This document shows, in pieces, positions 33,625-42,754 of a DNA stretch of 64,000 nucleotides. Below the pieces are notes generated by a model. The model saw nothing but the letters and a program-made list of their open reading frames with translations. It made no database searches and was not told where the DNA came from. Origin of the DNA: Lacrimispora indolis DSM 755 (GTDB lineage: Bacteria; Bacillota; Clostridia; Lachnospirales; Lachnospiraceae). A program made the translations under genes and the position numbers. Positions within the stretch are counted from its first letter, which is position 1. Every line of letters begins with the position of its first letter. The stretch covers positions 2,356,001 to 2,420,000 of the forward strand of contig NZ_AZUI01000001.1 in the NCBI RefSeq assembly GCF_000526995.1. Reading direction: 5' to 3'.

Positions 33625-34761
33625 GTGGAGCAATTTGTAATGAATACAAAGGTATATATGGGATCTTCCTGTCTGGATAAGATGAAGGAACTTCCTGTGA
33701 CAAAGGCTTATATTATCTGTGACCCCTTTATGGCCCAATGCGGCAAGGTGGACATGATCACAGAGCTTTTGAAGGAAAAAGGGAGCAGCTATGAAGTGTT
33801 TTCCGAAGTAGTGCCGGATCCTACCATTGAAGTGGTCTCAAAGGCCATCGGCGGAATGAAGTGTTTTGGTCCGGATGCAGTGATCGCCTTTGGCGGCGGT
33901 TCTGCCATTGATACTGCCAAGGCAGCAAGCCATATTTACAGCCAGATGGGAAATGGGAAGCTGTTTTTGATCGCAGTTCCCACAACCAGTGGTACCGGCA
34001 GTGAAGTGACCAGTTTTTCCGTGATCTCTGATCCCCAGGCCCAGGCCAAATATCCGCTGCGCTCCGACAGCATGGTGCCGGATGCGGCATTCCTTGATCC
34101 CCGGTTTACGGTGTCTGTTCCGCCTCATATTACGGCGGATACCGGAATGGATGTTCTGACTCATGCCCTGGAAGCTTATGTTTCAACCAATGCAGGTGAT
34201 TTTACCGATGCCTGCGCAGAAAAGGCTGTAAGGCTGGTATGGAACTACCTGGCACGTACCGTAGAGGACGGAAGCGACATGGAAGCCAGAACTCACATGC
34301 ACAATGCATCCTGTCTGGCCGGAGTTGCTTTTAACGGAGCTTCCTTAGGGCTTTGCCACAGCATGGCCCATGCTCTTGGAGCACGGTTTCACATTCCTCA
34401 CGGAAGAAGCAATGCCATCCTGCTTCCCCATGTCATCAGCTACAATGCCGGACTGGAAGACGCAGGTGAACAGAAAGCCTGCGGCAGGTATGTGGCAATC
34501 GCCAATATGCTTGGAATCGCAGCCGGAACAGATAAGGCCACGGTACACGGCCTGGTGCGCCACATCAAAAATCTGATGAATAAGATCAAAATACCTCAGC
34601 AGATTACGGATTTAAAAGTTGATAAAGACGAATTTGAGCAGGCCGTAGGGGATATGGCGGAAAAAGCTCTGGCTGACAATTGTACATTGACCAACCCAAG
34701 AGTGCCTGTGGCAGAAGAAATTGAAGCCATTTACCGGAAACTGTGTAAGGGGGGCTATTGA
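33625..34761 (+). CDS. Iron-containing alcohol dehydrogenase (PduQ/EutG/CutO-like)
   Basis: A 378-residue group III NADH-dependent dehydrogenase. NAD-binding GGGSAIDTAK, the PTTSGTGSEVT segment, and metal ligands in DTGMDVLTHALEAY and CHSMAHALGARFHIPHG are visible. It should reduce acetaldehyde to ethanol and recycle NAD inside the compartment. The start is GTG at 33625, preceded by AGGAGGG at nine bases; earlier in-frame codons lie in the repeat block. The N-terminal VEQFVMNTKVYMG is the usual PduQ beginning. Its stop overlaps the next start. Confidence 0.93.
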   Translation: MEQFVMNTKVYMGSSCLDKMKELPVTKAYIICDPFMAQCGKVDMITELLKEKGSSYEVFSEVVPDPTIEVVSKAIGGMKCFGPDAVIAFGGGSAIDTAKAASHIYSQMGNGKLFLIAVPTTSGTGSEVTSFSVISDPQAQAKYPLRSDSMVPDAAFLDPRFTVSVPPHITADTGMDVLTHALEAYVSTNAGDFTDACAEKAVRLVWNYLARTVEDGSDMEARTHMHNASCLAGVAFNGASLGLCHSMAHALGARFHIPHGRSNAILLPHVISYNAGLEDAGEQKACGRYVAIANMLGIAAGTDKATVHGLVRHIKNLMNKIKIPQQITDLKVDKDEFEQAVGDMAEKALADNCTLTNPRVPVAEEIEAIYRKLCKGGY

Positions 34762-35378
34762 TGAAATTCATCACGGAAGATGATTTAAGGATTTTATTCA
34801 GAAAAGAACCCTTTACCGCCTATGACCTCCCTGTGGGAACCAGACTGACACCCGGAGCCCGCCAGTTTCTGGTGGATAAGAAGATTTCCATAACAGATGA
34901 CCCCATGATGGCAAAACAGAAAAGTATAAAACCTGCGGAGAAAAAGGAAGCAGCACCGGAAAAAGAAATCTGCAAGGATCATTTCGTGTTAAGGAAGAAA
35001 ACGCTTCAGGCACAGTTTTTGGAAGTGGGCCTTGAACTGTTAGGCCGGGACGTTCTTCTGGCAGAACAGGTATTTGATCTGGAACGAAAACTTTCCAACC
35101 TTAAAAAAGAGGGCCGGGAAGAGGAAACCGGATTTAAACCCTGCACCGGATTTCATGAGGATAACTTACAGGAACCCTTTGAGGATTGCTTTGAAATAAC
35201 AGGTTTTCATGCACAGTCAGAAAAAGGGAAAGAAATCCTTCTTCTGCACCGCCTGCGCTGCAGCACAAGAGAGCTGGCGGCTGAAGCAGGGAGCGAAAAC
35301 TTAAACCCGGTTATTAACCGCTTATCGCAGATGATATGTCTGGAATATGGAGGAAAAACATGTCAAAGGAAGATATAA
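34761..35378 (+). CDS. EutT N-terminal-like microcompartment protein
   Basis: A 205-residue protein. The first 45 residues (FITEDDLRILFRKEPFTAY, then RLTPGARQFLVDKKI) resemble the N-terminus of EutT/EutQ-associated proteins, and the remainder is helical with a late Cys. EutT is a cobalamin adenosyltransferase, but CutC needs no cobalamin and I do not see a convincing ATP/cobalamin site. It may be a repurposed assembly factor. The ATG at 34761 overlaps the previous stop (TGATG). It overlaps the next gene by 19 bases. Confidence 0.7.
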   Translation: MKFITEDDLRILFRKEPFTAYDLPVGTRLTPGARQFLVDKKISITDDPMMAKQKSIKPAEKKEAAPEKEICKDHFVLRKKTLQAQFLEVGLELLGRDVLLAEQVFDLERKLSNLKKEGREEETGFKPCTGFHEDNLQEPFEDCFEITGFHAQSEKGKEILLLHRLRCSTRELAAEAGSENLNPVINRLSQMICLEYGGKTCQRKI

Positions 35379-36205
35379 CATTTGATGGCTGCAATGAACT
35401 GGTGAGCCGGTTCGAGGCAGTTGTTAAGCAGCCCGTAATGGGTGGCTCCTCTGTTTACTATACCGGAGTTGATCTGGGAACGGCGTGTGTGGTGCTGGCT
35501 GTTTTAGATGAGAATTACAAACCTGTTGCAGGCGCTTACCGGTATGCAGATGTGGTCCGGGATGGAATGGTAGTGGATTATATCGGTGCCATAAGAATCG
35601 TACGGGAGCTGAAGGAAGAGCTGGAGGAAAAGCTGGGAACGGAACTGTATTTTGCAGCTGCAGCCATTCCTCCTGGTACCGACTCCTTAGACGGAGGAGC
35701 CATCAAGAACGTGGTCCAGGGAGCTGGATTTGAGATCACGGCTCTTCTGGATGAGCCTACGGCAGCAAACGCAGTTTTAAAAATAAAGAACGGCGCAGTC
35801 GTTGATATCGGAGGAGGCACCACCGGAATTTCCATTCTAAAGGATGGAAAAGTGGTGTATGTAGCAGATGAACCAACAGGAGGGACTCATTTCTCCCTGG
35901 TGATCTCCGGTGCTTACCAAATGCCCTTTCAGGAAGCAGAAGTTTATAAGCGGAAAGAAGAAAACCATAAAGAACTGCTTCCGGTTTTAAAACCGGTTGT
36001 GGAGAAGGTGGCTTCCATCATAAGCCGCCATATTAAAGGACATGATGTACAGGAAATCTATCTGGTAGGCGGTACCTGCTGCCTTACCGGAATCGAGGCA
36101 ATCATTGAAAAACAGACGGGAATCAGGACACGGAAACCTGAGAACCCAATGTTTGTGACTCCTCTTGGAATCGCATTTTCCTGCACCCGGGAAGAGCTGG
36201 CATAA
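35360..36205 (+). CDS. eutJ: EutJ-like Hsp70-fold chaperone
   Basis: A 281-residue protein of the actin/Hsp70 ATPase fold: GVDLGTACVVLAV (phosphate 1), DIGGGTTGISIL (phosphate 2) and VGGTCCLTGIE (adenosine motif). EutJ/PduG-associated chaperones are thought to help fold or reactivate lumen enzymes. GGAGG precedes the ATG at 35360, six bases away. A longer frame at 35336 lacks a ribosome site. Confidence 0.92.
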   Translation: MSKEDITFDGCNELVSRFEAVVKQPVMGGSSVYYTGVDLGTACVVLAVLDENYKPVAGAYRYADVVRDGMVVDYIGAIRIVRELKEELEEKLGTELYFAAAAIPPGTDSLDGGAIKNVVQGAGFEITALLDEPTAANAVLKIKNGAVVDIGGGTTGISILKDGKVVYVADEPTGGTHFSLVISGAYQMPFQEAEVYKRKEENHKELLPVLKPVVEKVASIISRHIKGHDVQEIYLVGGTCCLTGIEAIIEKQTGIRTRKPENPMFVTPLGIAFSCTREELA

Positions 36206-36219
36206 AGGATGTGGACAAT

Positions 36220-36525
36220 ATGGAATACCGTATAATTAAATCACCGTCACAGGGAACCATTGATATCTTAAACCGCAGGAAGGGCTCCGGTACCTCATCC
36301 CCCATAGGACCGGTGGACGCAGTAGGACTGATACAGGGCAGGATCATTGAAATGGTTTGTGCTGCTGATGTGGCAGAAAAGGCAGTAGGTGTTACGGTAG
36401 AAGACATCAGAGGAAGCTGCCCCCAGAACATGATCATGCTGGCGATTTTTGGAGATACGGCATCGGTAGAGGCAGCCTTGGACGAAATTAAACAAAGAGA
36501 AAAGAGAGGGGTGGAAGAATGGTAG
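36220..36525 (+). CDS. BMC-domain shell protein with N-terminal extension
   Basis: A 101-residue protein with about 30 extra N-terminal residues (including NRRKGSGTSS) before a canonical BMC core: DAVGLIQGRIIEMVCAADVAEKAVGV, then MLAIFGDTASVEAALDEIK. The C-terminal strand of usual BMC-H proteins is missing. The pore loop contains RGSCPQN. The ATG at 36220 is taken; GTG at 36211 is an alternative. It overlaps the pentamer gene by seven bases. Confidence 0.85.
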   Translation: MEYRIIKSPSQGTIDILNRRKGSGTSSPIGPVDAVGLIQGRIIEMVCAADVAEKAVGVTVEDIRGSCPQNMIMLAIFGDTASVEAALDEIKQREKRGVEEW

Positions 36526-36782
36526 CGGCAAGACTGATTGATAACATATGGGCAACCAGAAAAGCGGAGTCCTTAAACGGATATAAATTTATGCTCGCCG
36601 AGATCATTGGAGGCACACGGGAAGGGGAACGGCTGATCGTAGCGGATATTATCAGCGCGGGAATCGGTGACCGTGTGATCGTTTCCACCGGATCTTCTGC
36701 CAGACGGATGCTGGGAAGCGATGAGGTTCCCGTAGATGCCGTAGTGATCGGGATCATTGATGAGGATTGCCAATTTATATAG
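36519..36782 (+). CDS. eutN: BMC-P pentameric shell vertex protein (EutN/CcmL family)
   Basis: An 87-residue pentamer protein that caps shell vertices. Family features are ARLIDNIWATRKAESLNGYKFM, then IVADIISAGIGDRVIVSTGSSAR and AVVIGIIDE. It is the only vertex protein in the operon. It starts inside the end of the preceding shell gene. Confidence 0.95.
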   Translation: MVAARLIDNIWATRKAESLNGYKFMLAEIIGGTREGERLIVADIISAGIGDRVIVSTGSSARRMLGSDEVPVDAVVIGIIDEDCQFI

Positions 36783-36797
36783 AAGGGAAGTGATCAT

Positions 36798-37433
36798 ATG
36801 AAGCAGTTGATTTGTGCAAAGGATGTAGAAAAGTTAAACGCTGAGGGAAAAAAGGTATTTTACATGGAAAGCGGAAGCATCATCACTCCGTCTGCAAAGG
36901 ATGCAGCTGATGCCTTTGGCATCAAATTCTGTGATAAGGCAGAGGAGCAGACACTGGCTCCGGCCCCGGCGGCTTTTGCAGGATTTGATATGGACAGCGA
37001 TAAAATTTATATGGTACTGAAGACTTTAATGGAAAAGGGCCTGTTAAATGACATTTTAAAGCCCTATGAGTCAGAAAACCATGGAAACGGTCTTAAAGTA
37101 GTCCGCGGAAGTTCTGTAAAAATGGACGTATTTGATACGGGTGATCCATCTGTTAAGGCTTACTATCAAGAACTGGTAAGCAAGGATGAGTCCCATATCA
37201 GTGCAGGTTTCCTTGTGATCGATCATTCCAGCTTTGAATGGGAATTGACCTATGAGGAGATCGATTATGTAATTGAAGGAACCTTAACCGTTACCATTGA
37301 CGGAAAGATCTACACGGCAAAAGCCGGTGATGTGCTCTTCGTACCATCAGGTTCCAAAGTAATCTGGGGTTCTCCGGACAAGGCGAGAGTATTTTACGCA
37401 ACGTATCCGGCGAACTGGGCTGACTTGGTTTAA
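36798..37433 (+). CDS. eutQ: EutQ-like cupin protein
   Basis: A 211-residue protein with a C-terminal cupin (DHSSFEWELTYEEIDYVIEGTLTVTIDG, then GDVLFVPSGS) and an N-terminal segment with SGSIITPSAKDAA, as in EutQ. Salmonella EutQ has acetate kinase activity, so this protein could convert PduL's acetyl phosphate to acetate and ATP. No separate acetate kinase gene is in the window. It lies between the vertex protein and the extended shell protein. Confidence 0.9.
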   Translation: MKQLICAKDVEKLNAEGKKVFYMESGSIITPSAKDAADAFGIKFCDKAEEQTLAPAPAAFAGFDMDSDKIYMVLKTLMEKGLLNDILKPYESENHGNGLKVVRGSSVKMDVFDTGDPSVKAYYQELVSKDESHISAGFLVIDHSSFEWELTYEEIDYVIEGTLTVTIDGKIYTAKAGDVLFVPSGSKVIWGSPDKARVFYATYPANWADLV

Positions 37434-37444
37434 GGAGGTAAACA

Positions 37445-38011
37445 ATGCAGGCACTTGGCTTTATAGAAACAAAAGGCGTGCTGACAGCCATTGAGGCGGC
37501 AGATGCCATGTTAAAAGCGGCGGACGTGTCTCTTCTGGAAAAGACCAAAGTCGGCGGAGGTCTCGTAGCTGTTACGGTGACCGGCGATGTGGCGGCAGTA
37601 AAGGCAGCGGTGGACGCCGGTGCAGCAGCGGTAGAACGCATAAACAGCGCTGCTCTAGTAACACGCCATGTGATTGCCAGGCCTCATGATGAGCTGACGG
37701 CTGTAGTCGGCGGAGGAACTCCGGATGAACCGGACAAGGCATTGGTTCCGGAAATCAAAGAAGAACCGTCTTTGGAGCCTTTCAATGAACCGGAAACGGT
37801 GGATACCATCAAGCGGGAAACCATGGACCTATGGATGAAGCAGGATGGTCTGGAAGAAACGATGAAGATACTTGAAGATATGAAGGTAACAGAGCTTAGA
37901 ACCCTTGCCCGTGAATATCCGGAGTTTACCATAGCCGGACGGGAAATTTCAAAGGCAAATAAAACCCTGCTGCTGGAAGAATTCGGGAAGTATTATGGAC
38001 AGAATAATTAA
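37445..38011 (+). CDS. BMC-H shell protein with C-terminal SAP/HeH-like domain
   Basis: A 188-residue protein. Residues 1-90 form a canonical BMC domain (QALGFIETKGVLTAIEAADAMLKAADVS; GDVAAVKAAVDAGAAA; VIARPHDEL). A linker rich in Glu/Pro (about 95-130) leads to a helical tail (about 140-185) with MKVTELRTLAREYP and ISKANKTLLLEEF, which resembles the helix-extension-helix fold of Rho N-terminal/SAP domains. This kind of tail can bind nucleic acid, as proposed for EutK's C-terminal domain. AAGGAGG precedes the ATG. Confidence 0.9.
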   Translation: MQALGFIETKGVLTAIEAADAMLKAADVSLLEKTKVGGGLVAVTVTGDVAAVKAAVDAGAAAVERINSAALVTRHVIARPHDELTAVVGGGTPDEPDKALVPEIKEEPSLEPFNEPETVDTIKRETMDLWMKQDGLEETMKILEDMKVTELRTLAREYPEFTIAGREISKANKTLLLEEFGKYYGQNN

Positions 38012-38027
38012 TGTAGCAGCCGCGACA

Positions 38028-38061
38028 ACGAGCGAAACTCGCGGAGCGTGTTTCGTCTCGT
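38028..38061 (+). repeat. Hairpin between the extended shell gene and the dehydrogenase
   Basis: ACGAG-CGAAAC (38028-38038) pairs with GTTTCG-T-CTCGT (38050-38061), 11 bp with one bulge. There is no T-run; it sits just before the ribosome binding site and may be an RNA processing or stabilising structure. Confidence 0.6.
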
Positions 38062-38079
38062 AGAAAGGAGAACGGGAAC

Positions 38080-39627
38080 ATGGAAAATTTTGATTATGAT
38101 TTGCGTTCCATTCAGGAAGCAAGGGACTTAGCAAGATGCGGTGAAGCAGCCGCTAAAAAAATTGCCGGATATACGGCAGAACAGATTGACACCATTCTTA
38201 AGAGTATGGCAAAGGCAGGAGAGGAACACGCTCTTTGTCTGGCGGAAATGGCTGCCCAAGAGACCGGTTTCGGAAAGGTCATTGACAAGGCATATAAAAA
38301 TCATGCCGCCTCCACTCTTTTATATGAAGAAATCAAGGATATGAAGACAAGAGGGATCCTTGAGGAGGATACGGTGAATAAAACCATTGATGTGGCAGAG
38401 CCGGTCGGACTTGTTATGGGAATCGTTCCCTCCACCAACCCCACCTCCACCGTATTTTTTAAATCCATGATTGCCATTAAATCCGGAAACGCCATTGTAT
38501 TTTCTCCCCATCCGTCTGCTGCGAAATGCACTTTAAAGGCTGCAGAGGTCATGCGTGATGCCGCAATGGCAGCAGGCGCACCGGAGGGGATCATCGGCTG
38601 TGTATCCATGCCATCCATGGGCTCTACCAACGAGCTGATGAAGTGCAAGGAAGTTTCCGTTATCATTGCAACCGGCGGCCCTGGTATGGTGAAGGCTGCA
38701 TACAGTGCAGGAAAGCCGGCCATTGGCGTAGGTGCAGGTAACTCCCCGGCTTACATAGAAAAAACAGCTGATGTGAAGCAGGCGGTAAAGACAATTCTTG
38801 CAAGCAAGACCTTTGACTACGGTACCATCTGTGCTTCCGAGCAGTCCATCATCTGCGAGGAAAGCAACCATTCAGAAGTGGTTGCGGAGTTAAAAAGCCA
38901 GGGGGGTTACTTTATGTCAAAGGAAGAAACAGACAAAGTCTGCGATCTGTTATTTAAGAACGGCCATAACATGAATGCCAAATTTGTCGGCCGCTCTCCC
39001 CAGGTGATTGCACAGGCAGCAGGCATCCAGATCCCGGAAGGGACCAGGGTCCTCATCGGCAAGCAGGAAGGCGTTGGAGAAGGATATCCATTATCCTACG
39101 AAAAGCTGACAACTGTCCTTGGTTTTTATACCGTAAAGAACTGGGAAGAAGCCTGCGGCTTAAGCATCCGCCTTTTACAGAACGGGATCGGACATACCAT
39201 GAGCATTCATACCCAGGACAGGGATATGGTTCTTAAATTTGCTGCAAAGCCTGCTTCCAGGATCCTTGTGAACACAGGAGGAAGCCAGGGCGGAACCGGA
39301 ATCAGCACAGGCCTTCCTATTTCTTTTACATTAGGCTGCGGAACCTGCGGCGGAAGCTCTGTTTCTGAAAACGTAAGTCCAAAGCATCTCCTCAATGTGA
39401 AAAAGGTAGCTTTTGGCTTAAAGGATTGTTCCACCATTGCAGAAGAGGATCCTACCTTTACATGGAAGGAAAAATCCCAGGGCGCATCCTTAAGTCCTGC
39501 CGATTTTGTAGCTTCCTTCGGTAAGAAAGAAAGTTCTCCGGCTGCATCTGTTCAGGGAAGCTGCGATGACAATGAGAAGCTGGCTGCTCTTGTAAAGGAG
39601 ATCGTATTGGCTATGAAGGGCCAGTAA
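38080..39627 (+). CDS. CoA-acylating acetaldehyde dehydrogenase (CutF/EutE/PduP-like)
   Basis: A 515-residue enzyme converting acetaldehyde, CoA and NAD to acetyl-CoA. The catalytic Cys251 is in DYGTICASEQ, Asn120 is in VPSTNPTST, and GVGAGNSPAYIE is the NAD-binding stretch. An extended C-terminus ends in an amphipathic helix (DDNEKLAALVKEIVLAMKG) joined by a Ser/Ala/Pro linker, typical of an encapsulation peptide that targets cargo to the shell. The homologue at 27623 lacks both active-site residues and this tail is shorter there. Confidence 0.95.
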   Translation: MENFDYDLRSIQEARDLARCGEAAAKKIAGYTAEQIDTILKSMAKAGEEHALCLAEMAAQETGFGKVIDKAYKNHAASTLLYEEIKDMKTRGILEEDTVNKTIDVAEPVGLVMGIVPSTNPTSTVFFKSMIAIKSGNAIVFSPHPSAAKCTLKAAEVMRDAAMAAGAPEGIIGCVSMPSMGSTNELMKCKEVSVIIATGGPGMVKAAYSAGKPAIGVGAGNSPAYIEKTADVKQAVKTILASKTFDYGTICASEQSIICEESNHSEVVAELKSQGGYFMSKEETDKVCDLLFKNGHNMNAKFVGRSPQVIAQAAGIQIPEGTRVLIGKQEGVGEGYPLSYEKLTTVLGFYTVKNWEEACGLSIRLLQNGIGHTMSIHTQDRDMVLKFAAKPASRILVNTGGSQGGTGISTGLPISFTLGCGTCGGSSVSENVSPKHLLNVKKVAFGLKDCSTIAEEDPTFTWKEKSQGASLSPADFVASFGKKESSPAASVQGSCDDNEKLAALVKEIVLAMKGQ

Positions 39628-39651
39628 ATGAACCAGGAAGGGAGAACAGGA

Positions 39652-40287
39652 ATGGATAAGTATGAAGCGGTAATCAAACTCTTAATGGAGGCCGTGAAAG
39701 CGGAATCCGGAACCGATGAGTTTCGAATACCAGTCGGCGTTTCCAACCGCCATGTGCATCTGTCTCAGGAAGACTTGGATATCCTTTTCGGCCAGGGTTA
39801 TCAGCTGACCAAAATGAAGGACTTATCCCAGCCGGGACAGTATGCATGCAAGGAAACAGTCACCATATGCGGTCCGAAAGGCGCCATTGAAAAGGTCCGT
39901 ATATTAGGTCCGGTCAGAAGACAGACTCAGATCGAGGTTCTGGCGGCCGACTGTTTTAAGCTTGGAACAAATTCTCAGCCTAAAATGTCCGGCGAATTAA
40001 CCGGCACACCGGGGATCACCCTGGTGGGACCCAAGGGCTCCGTTCAGACAAGAGAAGGGCTGATCATTGCCCAAAGACATATTCACATGACTCCTCAGGA
40101 TGCCATGAAATTCGGCGTTCATGACGGACAGACAGTAAGCATTCAGACAGAGGGAATCCGGGGCGGCATCTTTCACCATACGGCAATCCGCGTAACCGAT
40201 ACATCCAGCCTGGAATGCCATCTTGATACGGAAGAAGCAAATGCCATGGGACTTGGCAGTTCTTCAAGCGTAACTATTGTAAAGTAA
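39652..40287 (+). CDS. pduL: Phosphate propanoyl/acetyltransferase
   Basis: A 211-residue PduL-type phosphotransacylase that makes acetyl phosphate and frees CoA in the lumen. Zinc-binding His motifs GVSNRHVHLSQ and IAQRHIHMTP, with MSGELTGTPGI between, identify it. The N-terminal amphipathic helix (KYEAVIKLLMEAVKAE) is probably an encapsulation peptide. The ATG at 39652 with AGGGAG is preferred; the ATG at 39628 directly after the dehydrogenase stop would add eight residues. Confidence 0.93.
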   Translation: MDKYEAVIKLLMEAVKAESGTDEFRIPVGVSNRHVHLSQEDLDILFGQGYQLTKMKDLSQPGQYACKETVTICGPKGAIEKVRILGPVRRQTQIEVLAADCFKLGTNSQPKMSGELTGTPGITLVGPKGSVQTREGLIIAQRHIHMTPQDAMKFGVHDGQTVSIQTEGIRGGIFHHTAIRVTDTSSLECHLDTEEANAMGLGSSSSVTIVK

Positions 40288-40328
40288 GAGAACCATTAAA
40301 AATTAATTATAAATAGGAGGATTATAAA

Positions 40329-40613
40329 ATGAAATACGATGCATTAGGAATGATTGAAACAAAAGGTTTGATTGGATCCATCGAAGCAGCAGATGCTATG
40401 GTAAAAGCAGCGAACGTTACCCTGATCGGCAAGGAGTTTGTAGGCGGCGGTCTTGTTACCGTTATGGTAAGAGGCGACGTAGGAGCTGTTAAGGCAGCGA
40501 CCGATGCAGGTGCAGCAGCAGCTCAGCGCGTAGGCGAGCTGGTATCCGTGCATGTAATTCCTCGTCCACATGCAGAAGTTGAAACAATTCTTCCGGGTAC
40601 AAAAGAAGCGTAA
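40329..40613 (+). CDS. BMC-H shell protein (PduA/EutM-like), copy D
   Basis: A 94-residue single-BMC-domain protein, last gene of the operon. It matches the first shell protein (25376) except at three positions in the first 88 residues and in the tail (LPGTKEA). Many codons differ silently, so the two copies are old and kept alike by selection, not a recent duplication. AGGAGG precedes the ATG, which suggests high expression; a terminator follows. Confidence 0.96.
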   Translation: MKYDALGMIETKGLIGSIEAADAMVKAANVTLIGKEFVGGGLVTVMVRGDVGAVKAATDAGAAAAQRVGELVSVHVIPRPHAEVETILPGTKEA

Positions 40614-40631
40614 ATAGAAATTTGAAAAAGG

Positions 40632-40675
40632 TCTGGTTTTTATGAGTCATTCTCGTAAAAACCAGAATTTTTTTT
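40632..40675 (+). terminator. Terminator of the cut operon
   Basis: TCTGGTTTTTATGAG (40632-40646) pairs with CTCGTAAAAACCAGA (40652-40666), followed by a run of eight Ts. The AT-rich stretch from here to 40886 carries the atp promoter and no gene. Confidence 0.88.
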
Positions 40676-40818
40676 AGGGATTTTCTGTTTTAAACATGCA
40701 AAATATTGGAGTTTTTTGGCGTGTCAATATTTTTTTAAGGTATTGATTTATAATAGATATACAATTTTTGGTATTATATACATCTTCCTTTAAAACCCAG
40801 ATAAATTTCCGTATATAA

Positions 40819-40847
40819 TAGACAAAACAAATTTTTTTAGGTATAAT
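40819..40847 (+). promoter_or_regulatory. Promoter of the atp operon
   Basis: -35 TAGACA (40819-40824), a 17-bp spacer and -10 TATAAT (40842-40847), 39 bp before the first gene. Confidence 0.7.
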
Positions 40848-40886
40848 ACCAAGTATATGTGCAGGATGCAGAAAGCAGGTGGAATT

Positions 40887-41222
40887 ATGCGCCATAATAA
40901 GAGCGTAATGAGAAGTTTCATGATGGTGACCCAACTGGGGTTGAGTGTCATGGCGCCTGTATTTTTTTGTATTCTTGCCGGTTACTACATTGACCGGTAT
41001 GCGGGGACAAAGCTGACTTTATTATTTCTGTTTCTCGGATTTCTGGCAGGAGGCTTAAATGCTTATAAGCTGGCGAAGTCCACCCTTGCCATGAATGAAA
41101 GGGAAGAACGGGAAGAAGATCAGAAGTCTCGCATGGAGCGGCAGGAGGAAGAAAGACCCAAGGTGCATAAACCGAAGCAGCCAAGCCGGGTGAAAGGACA
41201 TGACGATGAGAAGCTTTCGTAG
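40887..41222 (+). CDS. AtpZ/AtpI-type protein (PF09527-like)
   Basis: A 111-residue protein with two membrane segments (about 14-34 and 42-62: GLSVMAPVFFCILAGYYID and LTLLFLFLGFLAGGLNAYKLA), then a highly charged cytoplasmic tail. This is the AtpZ type, which partners AtpI and helps load the c-ring or moves Mg/Ca ions. The ATG at 40887 has AGGTGG upstream; an ATG at 40857 is possible. It is the first gene of the atp operon. Confidence 0.82.
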   Translation: MRHNKSVMRSFMMVTQLGLSVMAPVFFCILAGYYIDRYAGTKLTLLFLFLGFLAGGLNAYKLAKSTLAMNEREEREEDQKSRMERQEEERPKVHKPKQPSRVKGHDDEKLS

Positions 41223-41237
41223 ACAGGAGGACTTGTA

Positions 41238-41639
41238 ATGGGGAAGGAAACAAAGAATCTGATGCTTGAGGTTTCGGCCGGAATTGTATTTTTCACTGCG
41301 GCAGCTATGGTGGTGGCATTTTTTATGTATCCCGATCGTACTGTTTTTGCGGGATTACTTTTGGGTATGATAATAGCTATGGCCATGTTTTTATCCATGG
41401 CTTTGGTTCTTGAGCGCTCTATGAAGACGGAGGATCCAAAGACTGTTCAGAAGCGGAGTGTGATCAGTGCAGTCATCCGCTATTTACTGCTTATTGTTAT
41501 ACTGGTGACAGTTATTATCCGGTTTTCCAACTGGTTTAATCCGGTCGCAGTAGTAATCGGAGTCCTCGGACTCAAGGCTGGGGCATTTTTACAGCCTGCC
41601 ATCCACAAGATCGCTGTCCGTAGGGCAAAGGGAGAGTGA
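41238..41639 (+). CDS. atpI: ATP synthase subunit I
   Basis: A 133-residue membrane protein with four hydrophobic segments (for example SAGIVFFTAAAMVVAFFMYP, GLLLGMIIAMAMFLSMAL). Its position between an AtpZ-like gene and atpB, and the late conserved LGLKAGAFLQP segment, fit AtpI, a c-ring assembly factor. AGGAGG precedes the ATG. Confidence 0.82.
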   Translation: MGKETKNLMLEVSAGIVFFTAAAMVVAFFMYPDRTVFAGLLLGMIIAMAMFLSMALVLERSMKTEDPKTVQKRSVISAVIRYLLLIVILVTVIIRFSNWFNPVAVVIGVLGLKAGAFLQPAIHKIAVRRAKGE

Positions 41640-41687
41640 TCTCCTTTGCGGTCAAGTGGGATCTCTTAAGAAAGGAGGATTAAGCGT

Positions 41688-42682
<995 letters not shown>

Positions 42683-42754
42683 AGAATGGAATGGCGGGTG
42701 CAAAAGCCGCCCCGCAGAACAGGGAAAGAATAAAGAGCGAGAGGAGGCGAAACC

